Source of the DNA: Oscillospiraceae bacterium
Lineage (GTDB): Bacteria > Bacillota > Clostridia > Oscillospirales > Ruminococcaceae
Direction: 5' to 3'
Assembly (NCBI GenBank): GCA_003512525.1
Contig: DOQG01000060.1
Span: 91,969-155,968, forward strand
Length of the DNA stretch: 64,000 bases
A program made the translations under genes and the position numbers. Position 1 is the first letter of the stretch; each line of letters opens with the position of its first letter. This document shows, one piece after another, positions 55,700 through 64,000 of the stretch. Under the pieces are notes generated by a model. The model was given only the letters and a program-made list of their open reading frames with translations, was not told the DNA's origin and searched no databases.

Positions 55700-58117
55700 T
55701 TAGTTCCTTTCTGCTTTATTATTGCGTGATTTACTTTCGTAATCAAATACAGTATTGCTTTCACCGGTTTTTTTGCTGAATATTGCATTTTTCAGCCAGT
55801 TCAGCGAGTTGCTTCGTATTTCATCAAGCTTTTTGTCCGGTTCAGTATAGTCAAGGCTATCCAGCAGGTCTGCATTTTCGCTCAATGCGCCGGGTGTATT
55901 GAATAAACGGTATATCAGATCCAGCGGTGTAAGCAGGGATACAAATCTTGCAGCACCTCTTTTTTCGTTTGTCAGTGTGATAAACGGCTTTTTGAAGATA
56001 AGAGAGAAAATCGTGCCGTGGAACGAATCAGTCACAACGCTGTCGGCGTGTGAGTAATACCACATCCAGTCGTAAAGCGTAACTTCTTTCTTTATCTCAA
56101 TATTTGAAGACTCAGGTAAATGCATCTTTTCGACATTTATCTTGAACTCTGTGGGAAGCTCATCTAAAAGAACAATTATCTTAGTATTCTTTTTTTCCGA
56201 TATGATCTTTAAATTTGCCGCAATATCCTCGTTAGGATCAAGAATATATGCAAGGATATACTTTTCGTCCTCTTTTTGTTCAGCCATATCGATGAGCTTT
56301 TGATACTCCTCAATGGGACAAAGGAAAGTAGGATCGCAGACTTTTTCGACATCGGATACACCAAAGTCGTTTGTTGCGATATCATACGACATATCATCTC
56401 TTACCGAAACATGGTCGAAATTTCTGAGATTATTTGAACTGATAAGCTTTTCTTCCTCTGTTCCTTCATAAGGAATGCCAAAAGAAGTGCCGTATGCGAT
56501 CTTTTTCTTCCTGTCCTCGACAAAATCAAGGTAGTACATCTGTCTGTACGGTCTGCTGAGGTAAATGTTCCAGAGCTGATCCGAGCCTACTATAAACGTG
56601 TCGCAGTGCGCGTTGAGCTTATTAAGGTCATTCAGCGGATAAACAAGGCTCACATCATAGAAATTCTTAGCAACAAGTCTTGGATGCGTCTTGTTGTAGT
56701 TATCAGAAGGAGGCGTAAGCGGATTGTTTATCATAAGGACCGATAAGTGGAGCGTATTTGTAAGCGTCTGGTGAAGGGCGTAGTAAGTCGCCATACTTCC
56801 GTAGTTTCTTCCGTACCACAGTCCGATAACGCCGATATCGAATTTTCTGTTCAGCGCATAGTCTACCGATTTGCGGAATGACTGCCCGTCAAGCATCGTG
56901 TAGAACCAGCGTCTGCCCGAGGGTATATTCATCTTTCTTCCGAAGCGGTTGTGATGTCTGAGGAAATCATACGGTATGGGCTCGCAAAGCTTCATCCTGT
57001 CTTTTATCTGACCAAAGACCTTCTCGCCCTTATTATTATTGATAAGAATAGCGCTTGTTCCCTTGTGGTCGTTGTAATTGACGTTGAACTGTGATACACC
57101 CCAGCAGTCACCGATAGATATATCACCCTGTCTTGGAGCGGAAGCAAACATACAGTCGCCGCATATGTCCTTGAGCGCAACACCGCTGTGCATAGCTTTT
57201 TCGTATTCGTCAAACTTGAAGTTGCTTGGTACTTCTGTGCCGTCCTTCAGAAAAGCGATCTGATTGAATGAACTGTATCCGAATTTCTTTGTTCTGAATT
57301 TAAAGTCGGCAAGATTTTCAGTACCATACTTTTCTTCAATATAACGGCTGAATGATTTTTGTGACGGTGCACCGTGACATACAAGATCCACCGTGATGAG
57401 GTTGTCATAATGCTTTTTGCCGAGCATACCGTATAAACCTGCTACCTGGCACGGACAACCGGTAAATAATACAAGCTTGTTTTCGTCAAGGAGCTCTTTT
57501 ACTTTTCTGAAAGTATCGCCGAGATAGCTCTGAACATATTTTGAGCCTCTTAGCTTTCCGAGGTCGTCCTTATTATCAACGATAATATGCTGTACTGTGA
57601 AATCCTCACCGAGAGTTGCGCCGGCAACATATCCTCCGTTGTCGATTATATGCTCTGCGATAAGTGTAAACATACCGCCCGAGGAGCTGTTCATTCTTAT
57701 CTCATCGTCAGCCATGGTTGCATAGCACTTAGGGTTAGAAGTATTTGTATATTTTGTGCTCATAACGGGGCAGGCACTGACGCACTTTTTGCATTTTATG
57801 CATTTTCCGTTATCTATTACAGGAGTAACAAAACCCTGCTCATCCCGACTGAGCGAAATTGCGTTTACGGGACAGGCATTGTAACAAGCCGTGCAACCTA
57901 TGCAGTAGCTGTGCTTAAGATCATTTATTGTGACGGGCTTATCTGTGAGTATTATAGGGTCAGGAACAACAGGTGTCAGAGCAGAATTGGCAGGTTTAGA
58001 TGCAGATGCCTTTTTAGGCGCAGCATTTTGCTGCTTGGGAGCGGGTGGCATAGTGTTGGTGAAAAATGCTCTTTTGGCTGCGATAAGTGTGCGGATTATC
58101 CTGTTGTTTCTGTTCAT
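55700..58117 (-). CDS. Fusion of ferredoxin/FrhB-type domain and polysaccharide pyruvyl transferase
   Basis: An 805-residue fusion. Residues about 72-116 hold two 4Fe-4S motifs (CIGCTACYNACP and CIKCKKCVSACP). Residues about 130-395 are a coenzyme F420 hydrogenase/dehydrogenase beta-like domain (CYATMADDEIRMNSSSGGMF, FTGCPCQVAGLYG, DISIGDCWG). Residues about 425-760 are a CsaB-type pyruvyl transferase (GLWYGRNYGSM, GSDQLWN, DSFHGTIFSLIF). The pair is common as neighbours in surface glycan loci and here is one chain. It may add ketal-pyruvate to sugars with a redox-linked step. It ends one base before the glf start and overlaps the GlfT2-like stop by four bases. Confidence 0.9.
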   Translation of the reverse strand: MNRNNRIIRTLIAAKRAFFTNTMPPAPKQQNAAPKKASASKPANSALTPVVPDPIILTDKPVTINDLKHSYCIGCTACYNACPVNAISLSRDEQGFVTPVIDNGKCIKCKKCVSACPVMSTKYTNTSNPKCYATMADDEIRMNSSSGGMFTLIAEHIIDNGGYVAGATLGEDFTVQHIIVDNKDDLGKLRGSKYVQSYLGDTFRKVKELLDENKLVLFTGCPCQVAGLYGMLGKKHYDNLITVDLVCHGAPSQKSFSRYIEEKYGTENLADFKFRTKKFGYSSFNQIAFLKDGTEVPSNFKFDEYEKAMHSGVALKDICGDCMFASAPRQGDISIGDCWGVSQFNVNYNDHKGTSAILINNNKGEKVFGQIKDRMKLCEPIPYDFLRHHNRFGRKMNIPSGRRWFYTMLDGQSFRKSVDYALNRKFDIGVIGLWYGRNYGSMATYYALHQTLTNTLHLSVLMINNPLTPPSDNYNKTHPRLVAKNFYDVSLVYPLNDLNKLNAHCDTFIVGSDQLWNIYLSRPYRQMYYLDFVEDRKKKIAYGTSFGIPYEGTEEEKLISSNNLRNFDHVSVRDDMSYDIATNDFGVSDVEKVCDPTFLCPIEEYQKLIDMAEQKEDEKYILAYILDPNEDIAANLKIISEKKNTKIIVLLDELPTEFKINVEKMHLPESSNIEIKKEVTLYDWMWYYSHADSVVTDSFHGTIFSLIFKKPFITLTNEKRGAARFVSLLTPLDLIYRLFNTPGALSENADLLDSLDYTEPDKKLDEIRSNSLNWLKNAIFSKKTGESNTVFDYESKSRNNKAERN

Positions 58118-59949
58118 ATTCCAAGGTACTCCTTCCAGAATTTTTCCGTTGTCATCTGAGCAAACTTATCGGAATACTGTTTTTCTATTAAAGCGTGATT
58201 TTTCTTGTAGTTCTTGCTTACCTTATTGAAACGCTTGATAAGCGCAAAGCAGCGTTTTCTTGACATTTTGCGTACATACGCTGTGCCGTGCTTGCGGTCT
58301 ACGGCAATAAGTGTCTTTCTGCGGTAGTTTTTGCCCGGAACAAAGAACCAGTCATATGAAATAACCTCAGGGTAGTTCCTTAACATGAAACCGGGTAAAA
58401 GGTGACCGTTGATGGTCATCATATAAAACAGTTTCTGTAACTTATTTATGTGTCTGTAAGCATAAGGGTCATCTCTTCCGGCGTTGGGGTAGTCTGTAAG
58501 CTGTGCAAAAGGAACCATTTTTTCGTTCTTGGCATTGTGCTCCTTGAGCGACTGCTCGCCGTCAAGGTTCATAAACCAATCGGGACCCTTCATAAAATCG
58601 TCGATAGAGTCGATAAGTAACTCCGCATTGTTATATGCAAATCTGGTTATTTCCTTCCAGAACTGAGTCTTGATTCTTGCATAGAAATCTATATCCTTGC
58701 ATATGCCGCCGGCAGCCTGTATCACGAAGCTGTTTCTGTGTACCTGATAAAGCTCCATTGCGGCATTGAACTTGCCGGCAAAACCGACGTGCCAGATGCA
58801 TATACCGTTTAATGTAAGGAAGCCGGGATTGTTTCTCAAAGAAAACTCTACGTCATCGCCTCTTACAAAGACAGGCAGAGGTAAGCCGTTTTCCTCTATA
58901 TGAGAAACGGGAATACAGCAATACCACCAGCCGGCATATGAGCTGTCCTGCTTTTTATCAAAATAATTTTCATTCTGTACGATATCAACTATGCTTCTCA
59001 TATCGAATGCAGGCTTAAGCGGACCGTATGAGCCGTCTTCTTTATGAACATAGCCGACATCCTCATACTGTCTTTCTCTTATATCATAGTCAAACATCGC
59101 GCCGCTGACAAAGCAGTCCTTATATTCGTCCTTGACAATTCTGAGCAGATAGAATGTTCTGAAAAGGCTCTCGGGCATGATCATAACGTCGTCGTCCATC
59201 AGCAGAACATGAGTCTGCTTTTCGGGAAGAGCCATAGCTTCTATCATACCTCTTGTAAAGCCGCCCGCACCGCCGACATTGGGGTTGGGGTATACCTTCA
59301 GATCCTCGCAGTTGTAAGCCTCGGGGTCAAGTGCACGTTCGTTGTCTATTACATGAACGAACAGATTGCCCTTAAGGTCACTGCCTTCGCACAATACCTT
59401 CGATTTTAACATAGCTATATTATGCTTGATATAGTCCTGCTTCTTGAAAGTAGTGGTAGCCAGAGAGATCTTTACATTTCTGATATCCTTTTCTTCAACG
59501 TCAGAAGAATAATATCCGCCGTATATCTCAACATCGCTGAGAGCTACTACCTTGAAGCCGATCAGCTTTTTATTGCTTTCGGGAATTTCGATTTTGATAA
59601 GCTCTCTGTTTTCTGTTTCATAAGTTTTATTTACAATAAGATTATAATTGATGTTTTCGGAATTACGATATATCTCATAGAGCTCTATGGCAAAGTGACC
59701 TTTTATATCCAGTACAAGCGAAAAATCGCGGGCATTGGTGTATTCTTTCCATCTTCCGAGCTGAAAACAGTTGTAATATGTCTTGAAGTCAGCTGTCTTA
59801 TACTGAGGCAGTATATGGCATTTGTTCTTCGGATCATACACGAAAGGCGAGGTAAAGTCTTTACTCTTAGTCATCAGCTCTGCGTAAGGCAGAAAATTGG
59901 AATCCTGTTCCTTGTGAAGGACAATATTTTGCAGTTTAACTTCTTTCAT
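58114..59949 (-). CDS. GlfT2-like galactofuranosyltransferase (GT2)
   Basis: A 611-residue glycosyltransferase. An N-terminal beta-rich region (about 1-160) precedes a GT-A domain with LLMDDDVMI near residue 255, where the aspartates bind the metal and UDP-sugar. FVRGDDVEFSLR and IWHVGFAGKFNAAMELYQVHRN follow, as in mycobacterial GlfT2, and a C-terminal helical region ends the chain. The start at 59949 (MKEVKLQ) follows GAGGAAG; two in-frame ATGs upstream (59967, 60006) lack good sites. It probably polymerises galactofuranose from the UDP-Galf made by glf. Confidence 0.9.
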   Translation of the reverse strand: MKEVKLQNIVLHKEQDSNFLPYAELMTKSKDFTSPFVYDPKNKCHILPQYKTADFKTYYNCFQLGRWKEYTNARDFSLVLDIKGHFAIELYEIYRNSENINYNLIVNKTYETENRELIKIEIPESNKKLIGFKVVALSDVEIYGGYYSSDVEEKDIRNVKISLATTTFKKQDYIKHNIAMLKSKVLCEGSDLKGNLFVHVIDNERALDPEAYNCEDLKVYPNPNVGGAGGFTRGMIEAMALPEKQTHVLLMDDDVMIMPESLFRTFYLLRIVKDEYKDCFVSGAMFDYDIRERQYEDVGYVHKEDGSYGPLKPAFDMRSIVDIVQNENYFDKKQDSSYAGWWYCCIPVSHIEENGLPLPVFVRGDDVEFSLRNNPGFLTLNGICIWHVGFAGKFNAAMELYQVHRNSFVIQAAGGICKDIDFYARIKTQFWKEITRFAYNNAELLIDSIDDFMKGPDWFMNLDGEQSLKEHNAKNEKMVPFAQLTDYPNAGRDDPYAYRHINKLQKLFYMMTINGHLLPGFMLRNYPEVISYDWFFVPGKNYRRKTLIAVDRKHGTAYVRKMSRKRCFALIKRFNKVSKNYKKNHALIEKQYSDKFAQMTTEKFWKEYLGI

Positions 59950-60044
59950 ATTTGTTATCTTCCTCATTTTTCTTGCGGAGAACAGCTTAAATTTTATGTC
60001 TGTCATGTCAATTCCAGAAAAGCATTCCCCAAATTATCATAAAA

Positions 60045-60073
60045 ATTATATCATAGCTTAATCAGTTTGTCAA
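60045..60073 (-). promoter_or_regulatory. Promoter of the GlfT2-PPT-glf operon
   Basis: On the minus strand TTGACA (60068-60073) and TATAAT (60045-60050) are 17 bases apart, about 95 bases upstream of the GlfT2-like start. Confidence 0.92.
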
Positions 60074-60097
60074 CAATTACGCAACATCTGAGCTTGT

Positions 60098-60116
60098 TTA
60101 AGTAAATTTTACTTAA
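60098..60116 (-). promoter_or_regulatory. 19-base palindrome upstream of the Galf operon promoter
   Basis: TTAAGTAAA-T-TTTACTTAA is a perfect palindrome 25 bases upstream of the -35 box, a place where an activator or repressor could bind. The following 60117-60238 holds hairpins (CGCCAA/TTGGCG and others) after the exporter ATPase gene but no gene. Confidence 0.5.
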
Positions 60117-60238
60117 CAAAACCCATGCGATCGCCAATGCTTTTACCTTTGGCGGCTTTGCTTTGCAGACCGTTAAAATGAAAAAGCGATGCTTCGGTTC
60201 GTTTATGCGCGGATTTTATACCGATGCGCCGCTATTGC

Positions 60239-60979
60239 TTACGCTTCCATTTTCTTGCTATAAGCAGCGCATACCTCTTTTGCCGTTCCCTGCATTACCG
60301 GAGTGCCGTGGTCAAGCCACAGAGCTTTATCGCAGAGCTGTTCGATAGACTTCATATTATGCGACACATATAGCAGTGTAGTACCGTTCTTGAGCATATT
60401 GCGCATACGTTCCGAGCATTTCTTCCTGAACTTTATGTCGCCTACCGAGAGTATTTCATCGGCAATGAGTATATCCGGCTGTACGGACGTAGCTATAGAG
60501 AAGCCGAGTCTTGCTTTCATACCGGAAGAGAAATTCTTTACCGGTGAGTCAAGAAAGTCTTTAAGCTCTGAAAACTCAACGATATCATCAAACTTATCCT
60601 CAATAAAGCTCTTTTTGTATCCGAGCAGAGTTCCGTTAAGATAGATATTCTCTCTTGCTGTCAGATTTGGGTCGATACCTGCGCCGAGCTCTATCAGTGC
60701 AGCTACCGAGCCTTTTACGTCTACCGTTCCCTTGTACGGCTTAAGAATGCGGCTTATCACTTTAAGCAACGTTGATTTGCCCGCGCCGTTTGTGCCGACA
60801 AAGCCCCAGGCTTCACCTTTTTTGATCTGAAGATTTATGTCCTTCAATGCGATAAATTCCTGAAACATAAGTTCGTGGCGGAGCACTCTGACTACATATT
60901 CTTTAATATTATCCACTTTCATATTTGCTTTGTTAAAGCGGACCGTAACATTGTTTACATCTATAATATAATCTTCCAT
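60239..60979 (-). CDS. ABC transporter ATP-binding protein of glycan export (Wzt/TagH-like)
   Basis: A 246-residue ATPase. Walker A is GTNGAGKSTLLKVI near residue 67, the signature is NFSSGMKARLGFS, and Walker B is PDILIADEILSVGD. The region FNKANMKVDNIKEYV before the first strand is typical of Wzt/TagH/RfbB polysaccharide exporters. The C-terminal glycan-binding domain of some Wzt proteins is absent. The ATG at 60979 follows GAGGTG; an in-frame ATG at 61000 overlaps the permease. Confidence 0.93.
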   Translation of the reverse strand: MEDYIIDVNNVTVRFNKANMKVDNIKEYVVRVLRHELMFQEFIALKDINLQIKKGEAWGFVGTNGAGKSTLLKVISRILKPYKGTVDVKGSVAALIELGAGIDPNLTARENIYLNGTLLGYKKSFIEDKFDDIVEFSELKDFLDSPVKNFSSGMKARLGFSIATSVQPDILIADEILSVGDIKFRKKCSERMRNMLKNGTTLLYVSHNMKSIEQLCDKALWLDHGTPVMQGTAKEVCAAYSKKMEA

Positions 60980-60992
60980 ACCGACACCTCCG

Positions 60993-61793
60993 TCATACAT
61001 AGAGAATAAACTTGTCCTGCTTATCTCTGAAAATTACAGTACCAAGCACAAAGAACAGTGCGGCATATCCTACACCGAGGATTATTGTATTCATATCTGA
61101 GATATGACCGGAATAAGCGATGTCCCTGAATTGCTTTATATAAATATACAGCGGATTGAAGTTTTCGACCAGCAACTGCATCCATCGCGGCAGAATATCA
61201 ACGGGATAGAATATAGCCGATGCGTACATCCACATTGTGGTAAAGGCGTTGTATATATATCTTGTATCACGGAAGAAAACGTGCATCTGGGCAAGGAAAA
61301 ATCCCAGCCCGCAGGAAAAGATATAAGCTTCTGCGGTAACAAGCGGAAACAGCAGCATTGTCCAATAGAAAGGAGATCCCGTGAATATCAGAACTATAAG
61401 CAGTGCTCCCAGCGACAGAACATAGTCTACCATACAGCTCGTTACTTTGGAAAGCGGGAACATATATTTGGAAACATACGTTTTTTTCAGCAGCGCGGCA
61501 TTCGATGTGATACCGTCCATTGCCTTGTTAGTAGAGCTTACCACAAAGTCATAGAGTGTTCTGCCGACGAGAAGATAAACAGGGAAATTGGGTATATTCC
61601 TGTCAAACAGTTTAGAGAATACAACATACATAACTATCATTATGAGAAGCGGATTAAGAACGCTCCATACATAACCGAGTACACTGCGTCTGTATTTCAG
61701 CTTAAGATCTCGTGTAACGAGCTGTATAAGCAGATCCTTGTAGTGCCTTACTTCAAGAAATCCGCCGGTTTTATCCTTGCGAACAAGTGTCAT
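60993..61793 (-). CDS. ABC-2 type permease for glycan export (Wzm/TagG-like)
   Basis: A 266-residue permease with six membrane segments. It contains RDLKLKYRRSVLGYVWSVLNPLL, the N-terminal signature of the ABC-2 polysaccharide exporters, and FFRDTRYIYNAFTTMWMYASAIFYP. It forms the channel for the ATPase encoded just downstream. The cargo is presumably the galactofuranose-containing polymer. Confidence 0.94.
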   Translation of the reverse strand: MTLVRKDKTGGFLEVRHYKDLLIQLVTRDLKLKYRRSVLGYVWSVLNPLLIMIVMYVVFSKLFDRNIPNFPVYLLVGRTLYDFVVSSTNKAMDGITSNAALLKKTYVSKYMFPLSKVTSCMVDYVLSLGALLIVLIFTGSPFYWTMLLFPLVTAEAYIFSCGLGFFLAQMHVFFRDTRYIYNAFTTMWMYASAIFYPVDILPRWMQLLVENFNPLYIYIKQFRDIAYSGHISDMNTIILGVGYAALFFVLGTVIFRDKQDKFILYV

Positions 61794-61804
61794 TTTTACC
61801 TCCG

Positions 61805-62827
61805 TCAGTCAAAGCTCTTATTGTGTCTTACTTTGTTATAAAGCTTTGAATTAAGAATTTTATTGTATCCGTTAAGTCCTATGTGCAGTCTGTTGAGCGT
61901 CTTTAATATCTTACAGTGCTTTCTGCTCATTTCATATACCGTATGATATTCCTTGTCCATAAAGCTCATCATTTCATCCGCTCTTTTTCTGCCTGCCTTT
62001 CTGTCCTTATCGCAAAGCAGGGAAGTAACAAGAAAGCTCAGCAGGAGCAGATGTGTTTTCTTTGCACAATAAAGCGAAGCCGCACCGGTAAAGTCTTTGC
62101 CCTCTGCGGTCATACGTTTAAGCACTGTTTCGGTGTGCCCTATGCGCTTGAGTTGATTTTCAGCAGACACGCTCTGCGTAACATCGCCTATGCGGTATTC
62201 GTAAATGAACAGATCAAGCGGCAAAATGCTTTTTGCTTTACTGCACGGGAATGTAGCATACTCGTGATCCTCATAGAACACCTTTTCGCTCATCTTTATT
62301 CCCTCGCTTCTGTAGAAGTCGGTGCGGTAGGTTATACCGTGGAATGTCAGACTGCGGTCAAAGTTTTTCCACTGAGTCATTATCTCGTCCATAGTGTATT
62401 CTTTACCGAACTGCGGCGGGAAGCAACGCCAGCTTTTAACTTCGCCGTTTGAAATATTTATTGTATGATGCGGTGTCAGAACGACATCTGCCGCAGTGTT
62501 TTCAAGCGCCTTTACAAATGCGGGTATGTTTTCGGTGAGAAACCGGTCGTCTGCGTCAAGCACCTTAAGATACTTGCCCCGTGCCTTTTCGCTTCCGACG
62601 TTTATACCTGAGCCGTGACCGCCGTTTTCCTTATTTATAAGGCTTATCGAGCCGGGGTATTTTGCGACATATTCTTCAGCGATCTTTTCACACCCGTCCG
62701 TTGAACCGTCATTGACGACTATTATATCAAGCTTGTCGATACATTCGCATAAAAGCGAATCAAGACATTTTGCCAAAAACGGTTTGCTGTTGTAGGACGG
62801 GATTATAATACTGAGTATCTTATCCAT
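61805..62827 (-). CDS. Glycosyltransferase family 2 protein
   Basis: A 340-residue GT-A enzyme. The N-terminal LSIIIPSYNSKPFLAKCLDSLL, the VVNDGSTDGCEKIAEEY region and KVLDADDRFLTEN (DxD) are the standard GT2 nucleotide-sugar-binding features. The C-terminal part is helical. It overlaps the next upstream gene by one base and the permease follows 11 bases later, so all four genes form one operon. The sugar added is unknown. Confidence 0.93.
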   Translation of the reverse strand: MDKILSIIIPSYNSKPFLAKCLDSLLCECIDKLDIIVVNDGSTDGCEKIAEEYVAKYPGSISLINKENGGHGSGINVGSEKARGKYLKVLDADDRFLTENIPAFVKALENTAADVVLTPHHTINISNGEVKSWRCFPPQFGKEYTMDEIMTQWKNFDRSLTFHGITYRTDFYRSEGIKMSEKVFYEDHEYATFPCSKAKSILPLDLFIYEYRIGDVTQSVSAENQLKRIGHTETVLKRMTAEGKDFTGAASLYCAKKTHLLLLSFLVTSLLCDKDRKAGRKRADEMMSFMDKEYHTVYEMSRKHCKILKTLNRLHIGLNGYNKILNSKLYNKVRHNKSFD

Positions 62828-63627
62828 TATTTTTTACCTTTTTTAAGTTTAGTCAGTCTGTTTTCCTTGATACCTTTTACCGTATATGAAAAAGCCCTTA
62901 ACATACTCATGCCTGAGAGCTGTTTCCTTTTTGCAAAAGCATAGTACGCGGCGTAAAGTACCGACAGCGGCAGACCCATTATATAGCGCGTTGTATTTCC
63001 GCGGTTGACAAAAAACTCCTCATCAAAGCCTTTGAACCATGTTGACTGCGTCTGTGCCACCGATGCAAGCCTGAACGGGTAGTGATATATCCTGAGCTTT
63101 GCTTTACGACACTGCGTCAGAAAGCGGAACTCCTCCTCCGCGCCGTTGCCTGAGCCTGCACCCATATTTTCGTCGAACAGTACGCCCGAGGCAAGTAACT
63201 TTTCGCGCCTGAATGTTATCTGCCACGAGCTTACACTCATAAGGTCGATATAACCGAGCCTCTTTATGCTGTTGCCCCATTTGAGCGGTCGGTCGACCAT
63301 ATCGAATATTATGATATCCGCATCCGGGAGCGCGTCATAAGCGCTCAATACGGCTTTTTCGTATCCTTCATTGAATATCTCATCGTCATCGCAGATTATA
63401 CATATATCCGCCTGCGATTTCGATATTGCGAGGTTGCGGCTTTTGGTAAGTCCTCTGTCAGTCACCGAAAACGTGCGTAGAAGCGCGTTGCAGATATTCT
63501 CTTCTTTATAGTTTTCCTCATCGCACTGATTTATTATAACAGTGTCCGAGGTGATATGAGAACGCTTTATCATTTCTTTGCTGTCGGAAAGGAACATACA
63601 CGACAGAAGTATCTCAGTCTTTGCCAA
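62827..63627 (-). CDS. Glycosyltransferase family 2-like protein
   Basis: A 266-residue protein. It starts at TTG 63627, with AAGGAGC seven bases upstream; the longer frame from 63678 has no such site. It contains TDRGLTKSRNLAISKSQADICIICDDDEIF, a GT2-like segment with a DDD metal site, and SSWQITFRREKLLASGVLFDENMGAGSGNGAEEEF (split here only for description), typical of the acceptor loop region. It is the first gene of the exporter operon. Its stop and the next start overlap (TAATG). Confidence 0.85.
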   Translation of the reverse strand: MAKTEILLSCMFLSDSKEMIKRSHITSDTVIINQCDEENYKEENICNALLRTFSVTDRGLTKSRNLAISKSQADICIICDDDEIFNEGYEKAVLSAYDALPDADIIIFDMVDRPLKWGNSIKRLGYIDLMSVSSWQITFRREKLLASGVLFDENMGAGSGNGAEEEFRFLTQCRKAKLRIYHYPFRLASVAQTQSTWFKGFDEEFFVNRGNTTRYIMGLPLSVLYAAYYAFAKRKQLSGMSMLRAFSYTVKGIKENRLTKLKKGKK

Positions 63628-63644
63628 AATTTCAGCTCCTTGAA

Positions 63645-63671
63645 TTACGGCAATATACGGTTTTGCCGTAA
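63645..63671 (-). other. Leader hairpin upstream of the first glycan operon gene
   Basis: TTACGGCA (63645-63652) and TGCCGTAA (63664-63671) form an eight-pair stem between the promoter and the ribosome site at 63635-63641. It could influence translation from the TTG start. Confidence 0.45.
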
Positions 63672-63685
63672 GCAACATTTATTCT

Positions 63686-63714
63686 ATTATACAACGGTCG
63701 CTTTTAAAAGTCAA
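63686..63714 (-). promoter_or_regulatory. Promoter of the GT2-GT2-permease-ATPase operon
   Basis: On the minus strand TTGACT (63709-63714) and TATAAT (63686-63691) are 17 bases apart, about 60 bases upstream of the TTG start. Confidence 0.87.
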
Positions 63715-63805
63715 TCGACATTATTCTATAGTATTTTGCCGCATAGACGACAGAATATATGCGTTTTACATAAAAAAAGGGGTTGCTACGCAACCTGCAA
63801 AAAGA

Positions 63806-63852
63806 AAAAGTGAGCCGAAGCGCAAAAGATAGTGCGCTCGGCTCACTTTTTT
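63806..63852 (-). terminator. Terminator near the right edge
   Basis: AAAAGTGAGCCGAAGCGC pairs with GCGCTCGGCTCACTTTT (one bulged A) around AAAAGATAGT. T-runs are present on both strands. It probably ends a minus-strand gene entering from the right, or insulates the glycan operon. A small GGTTGC-TAC-GCAACC hairpin lies at 63781. Confidence 0.85.
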
Positions 63853-63898
63853 GCTATGTGGAGAAAGGTTGCCTTTAGTACGTTTCAGTTATACCGTA

Positions 63899-64000
63899 TT
63901 AGTAATTAACATTAGATAGCAGTCTACCGATAGTGCTTTTCGTGGGATAGCACTTTTCGGGTTCGCTATTCCATTTGATAACGTTGCTGCTATGTGCGAG
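63899..64000 (-). CDS. Possible C-terminal end of a gene entering from the right
   Basis: An open minus-strand frame of 33 codons runs from the window edge to a TAA at 63899 and reads SSNVIKWNSEPEKCYP, then TKSTIGRLLSNVNY. A terminator lies about 50 bases further on, which supports a real gene end. I do not recognise the protein, and 33 codons is too short to be sure. Confidence 0.3.
   Translation of the reverse strand, partial: LAHSSNVIKWNSEPEKCYPTKSTIGRLLSNVNY

Noticed and set aside
60980..61000. Start of the exporter ATPase at 61000
   Set aside because: It would overlap the permease gene and has no ribosome site; ATG 60979 follows GAGGTG.

Overview
The window looks like a chromosomal segment of a gut-type Clostridia bacterium, probably Oscillospirales/Ruminococcaceae and close to the Ruminococcus or [Eubacterium] siraeum type. 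This placement is an inference. It rests on the Firmicutes gene orders (yhbY-nadD-yqeK-rsfS; mraZ-rsmH-ftsL-pbp-murE-mraY), a CIRCE-controlled groESL operon, sigma-A promoters with 17-bp spacers, a cellobiose phosphorylase (GH94) and a GH43 enzyme for plant glycans, and moderate GC content.

Layout. Positions 1-10 kb are a plus-strand housekeeping run: a partial S41-type protein, ftsY, rdgB, a DUF1294 protein, yhbY, nadD, yqeK, rsfS, rpsU with its own promoter, yqeG, an endonuclease IV-like protein, aroQ, an M24 peptidase, plsY, a UgtP/MGDG-type glycosyltransferase and an ArsC/Spx-like protein. Five tRNA genes (Val, Asp, Phe, Gly, Cys) follow at 10.3-10.8 kb. Positions 10.9-19.3 kb hold accessory genes: a stand-alone PTS enzyme I-like N-terminal domain, an unknown protein with a sigma-D type promoter, an ABC exporter behind a clear operator, a large secreted fibronectin III protein and dihydrofolate reductase. 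Positions 19.5-33.1 kb are the division and cell wall cluster, mraZ to ftsZ.

Positions 33-39.4 kb hold a CmpB-like membrane protein, a YhgE/Pip operon preceded by an unusual leader of three tandem cloverleaf-like elements, a DUF4143 ATPase, an XRE regulator and a small VbhA-type antitoxin without a Fic partner. Positions 39.4-50.3 kb hold cellobiose phosphorylase, an AraC regulator with an EamA transporter, an ECF-like sigma factor with a long C-terminal extension flanked by a truncated duplicate of the EamA gene, and a GH43-paaK-unknown-ybaK operon. Positions 50.4-54.5 kb hold groESL with CIRCE, and a winged-helix regulator followed by a membrane protein. Positions 54.6-63.7 kb are a minus-strand surface glycan locus: UDP-galactopyranose mutase, an FrhB/pyruvyltransferase fusion, a GlfT2-like galactofuranosyltransferase, an ABC glycan exporter and two GT2 glycosyltransferases. 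A gene fragment may enter from the right edge.

How parts work together: the dcw block makes lipid II and the divisome. The glycan locus would make UDP-Galf, polymerise and pyruvylate a polymer, and export it through the ABC pair. GH94 and GH43 process cello- and xylo-oligosaccharides. The points most worth a second look are the cloverleaf leader, the extended sigma factor inside a broken duplication, the solo antitoxin, the solo EI domain, and the sigma-D promoter on an unknown gene.
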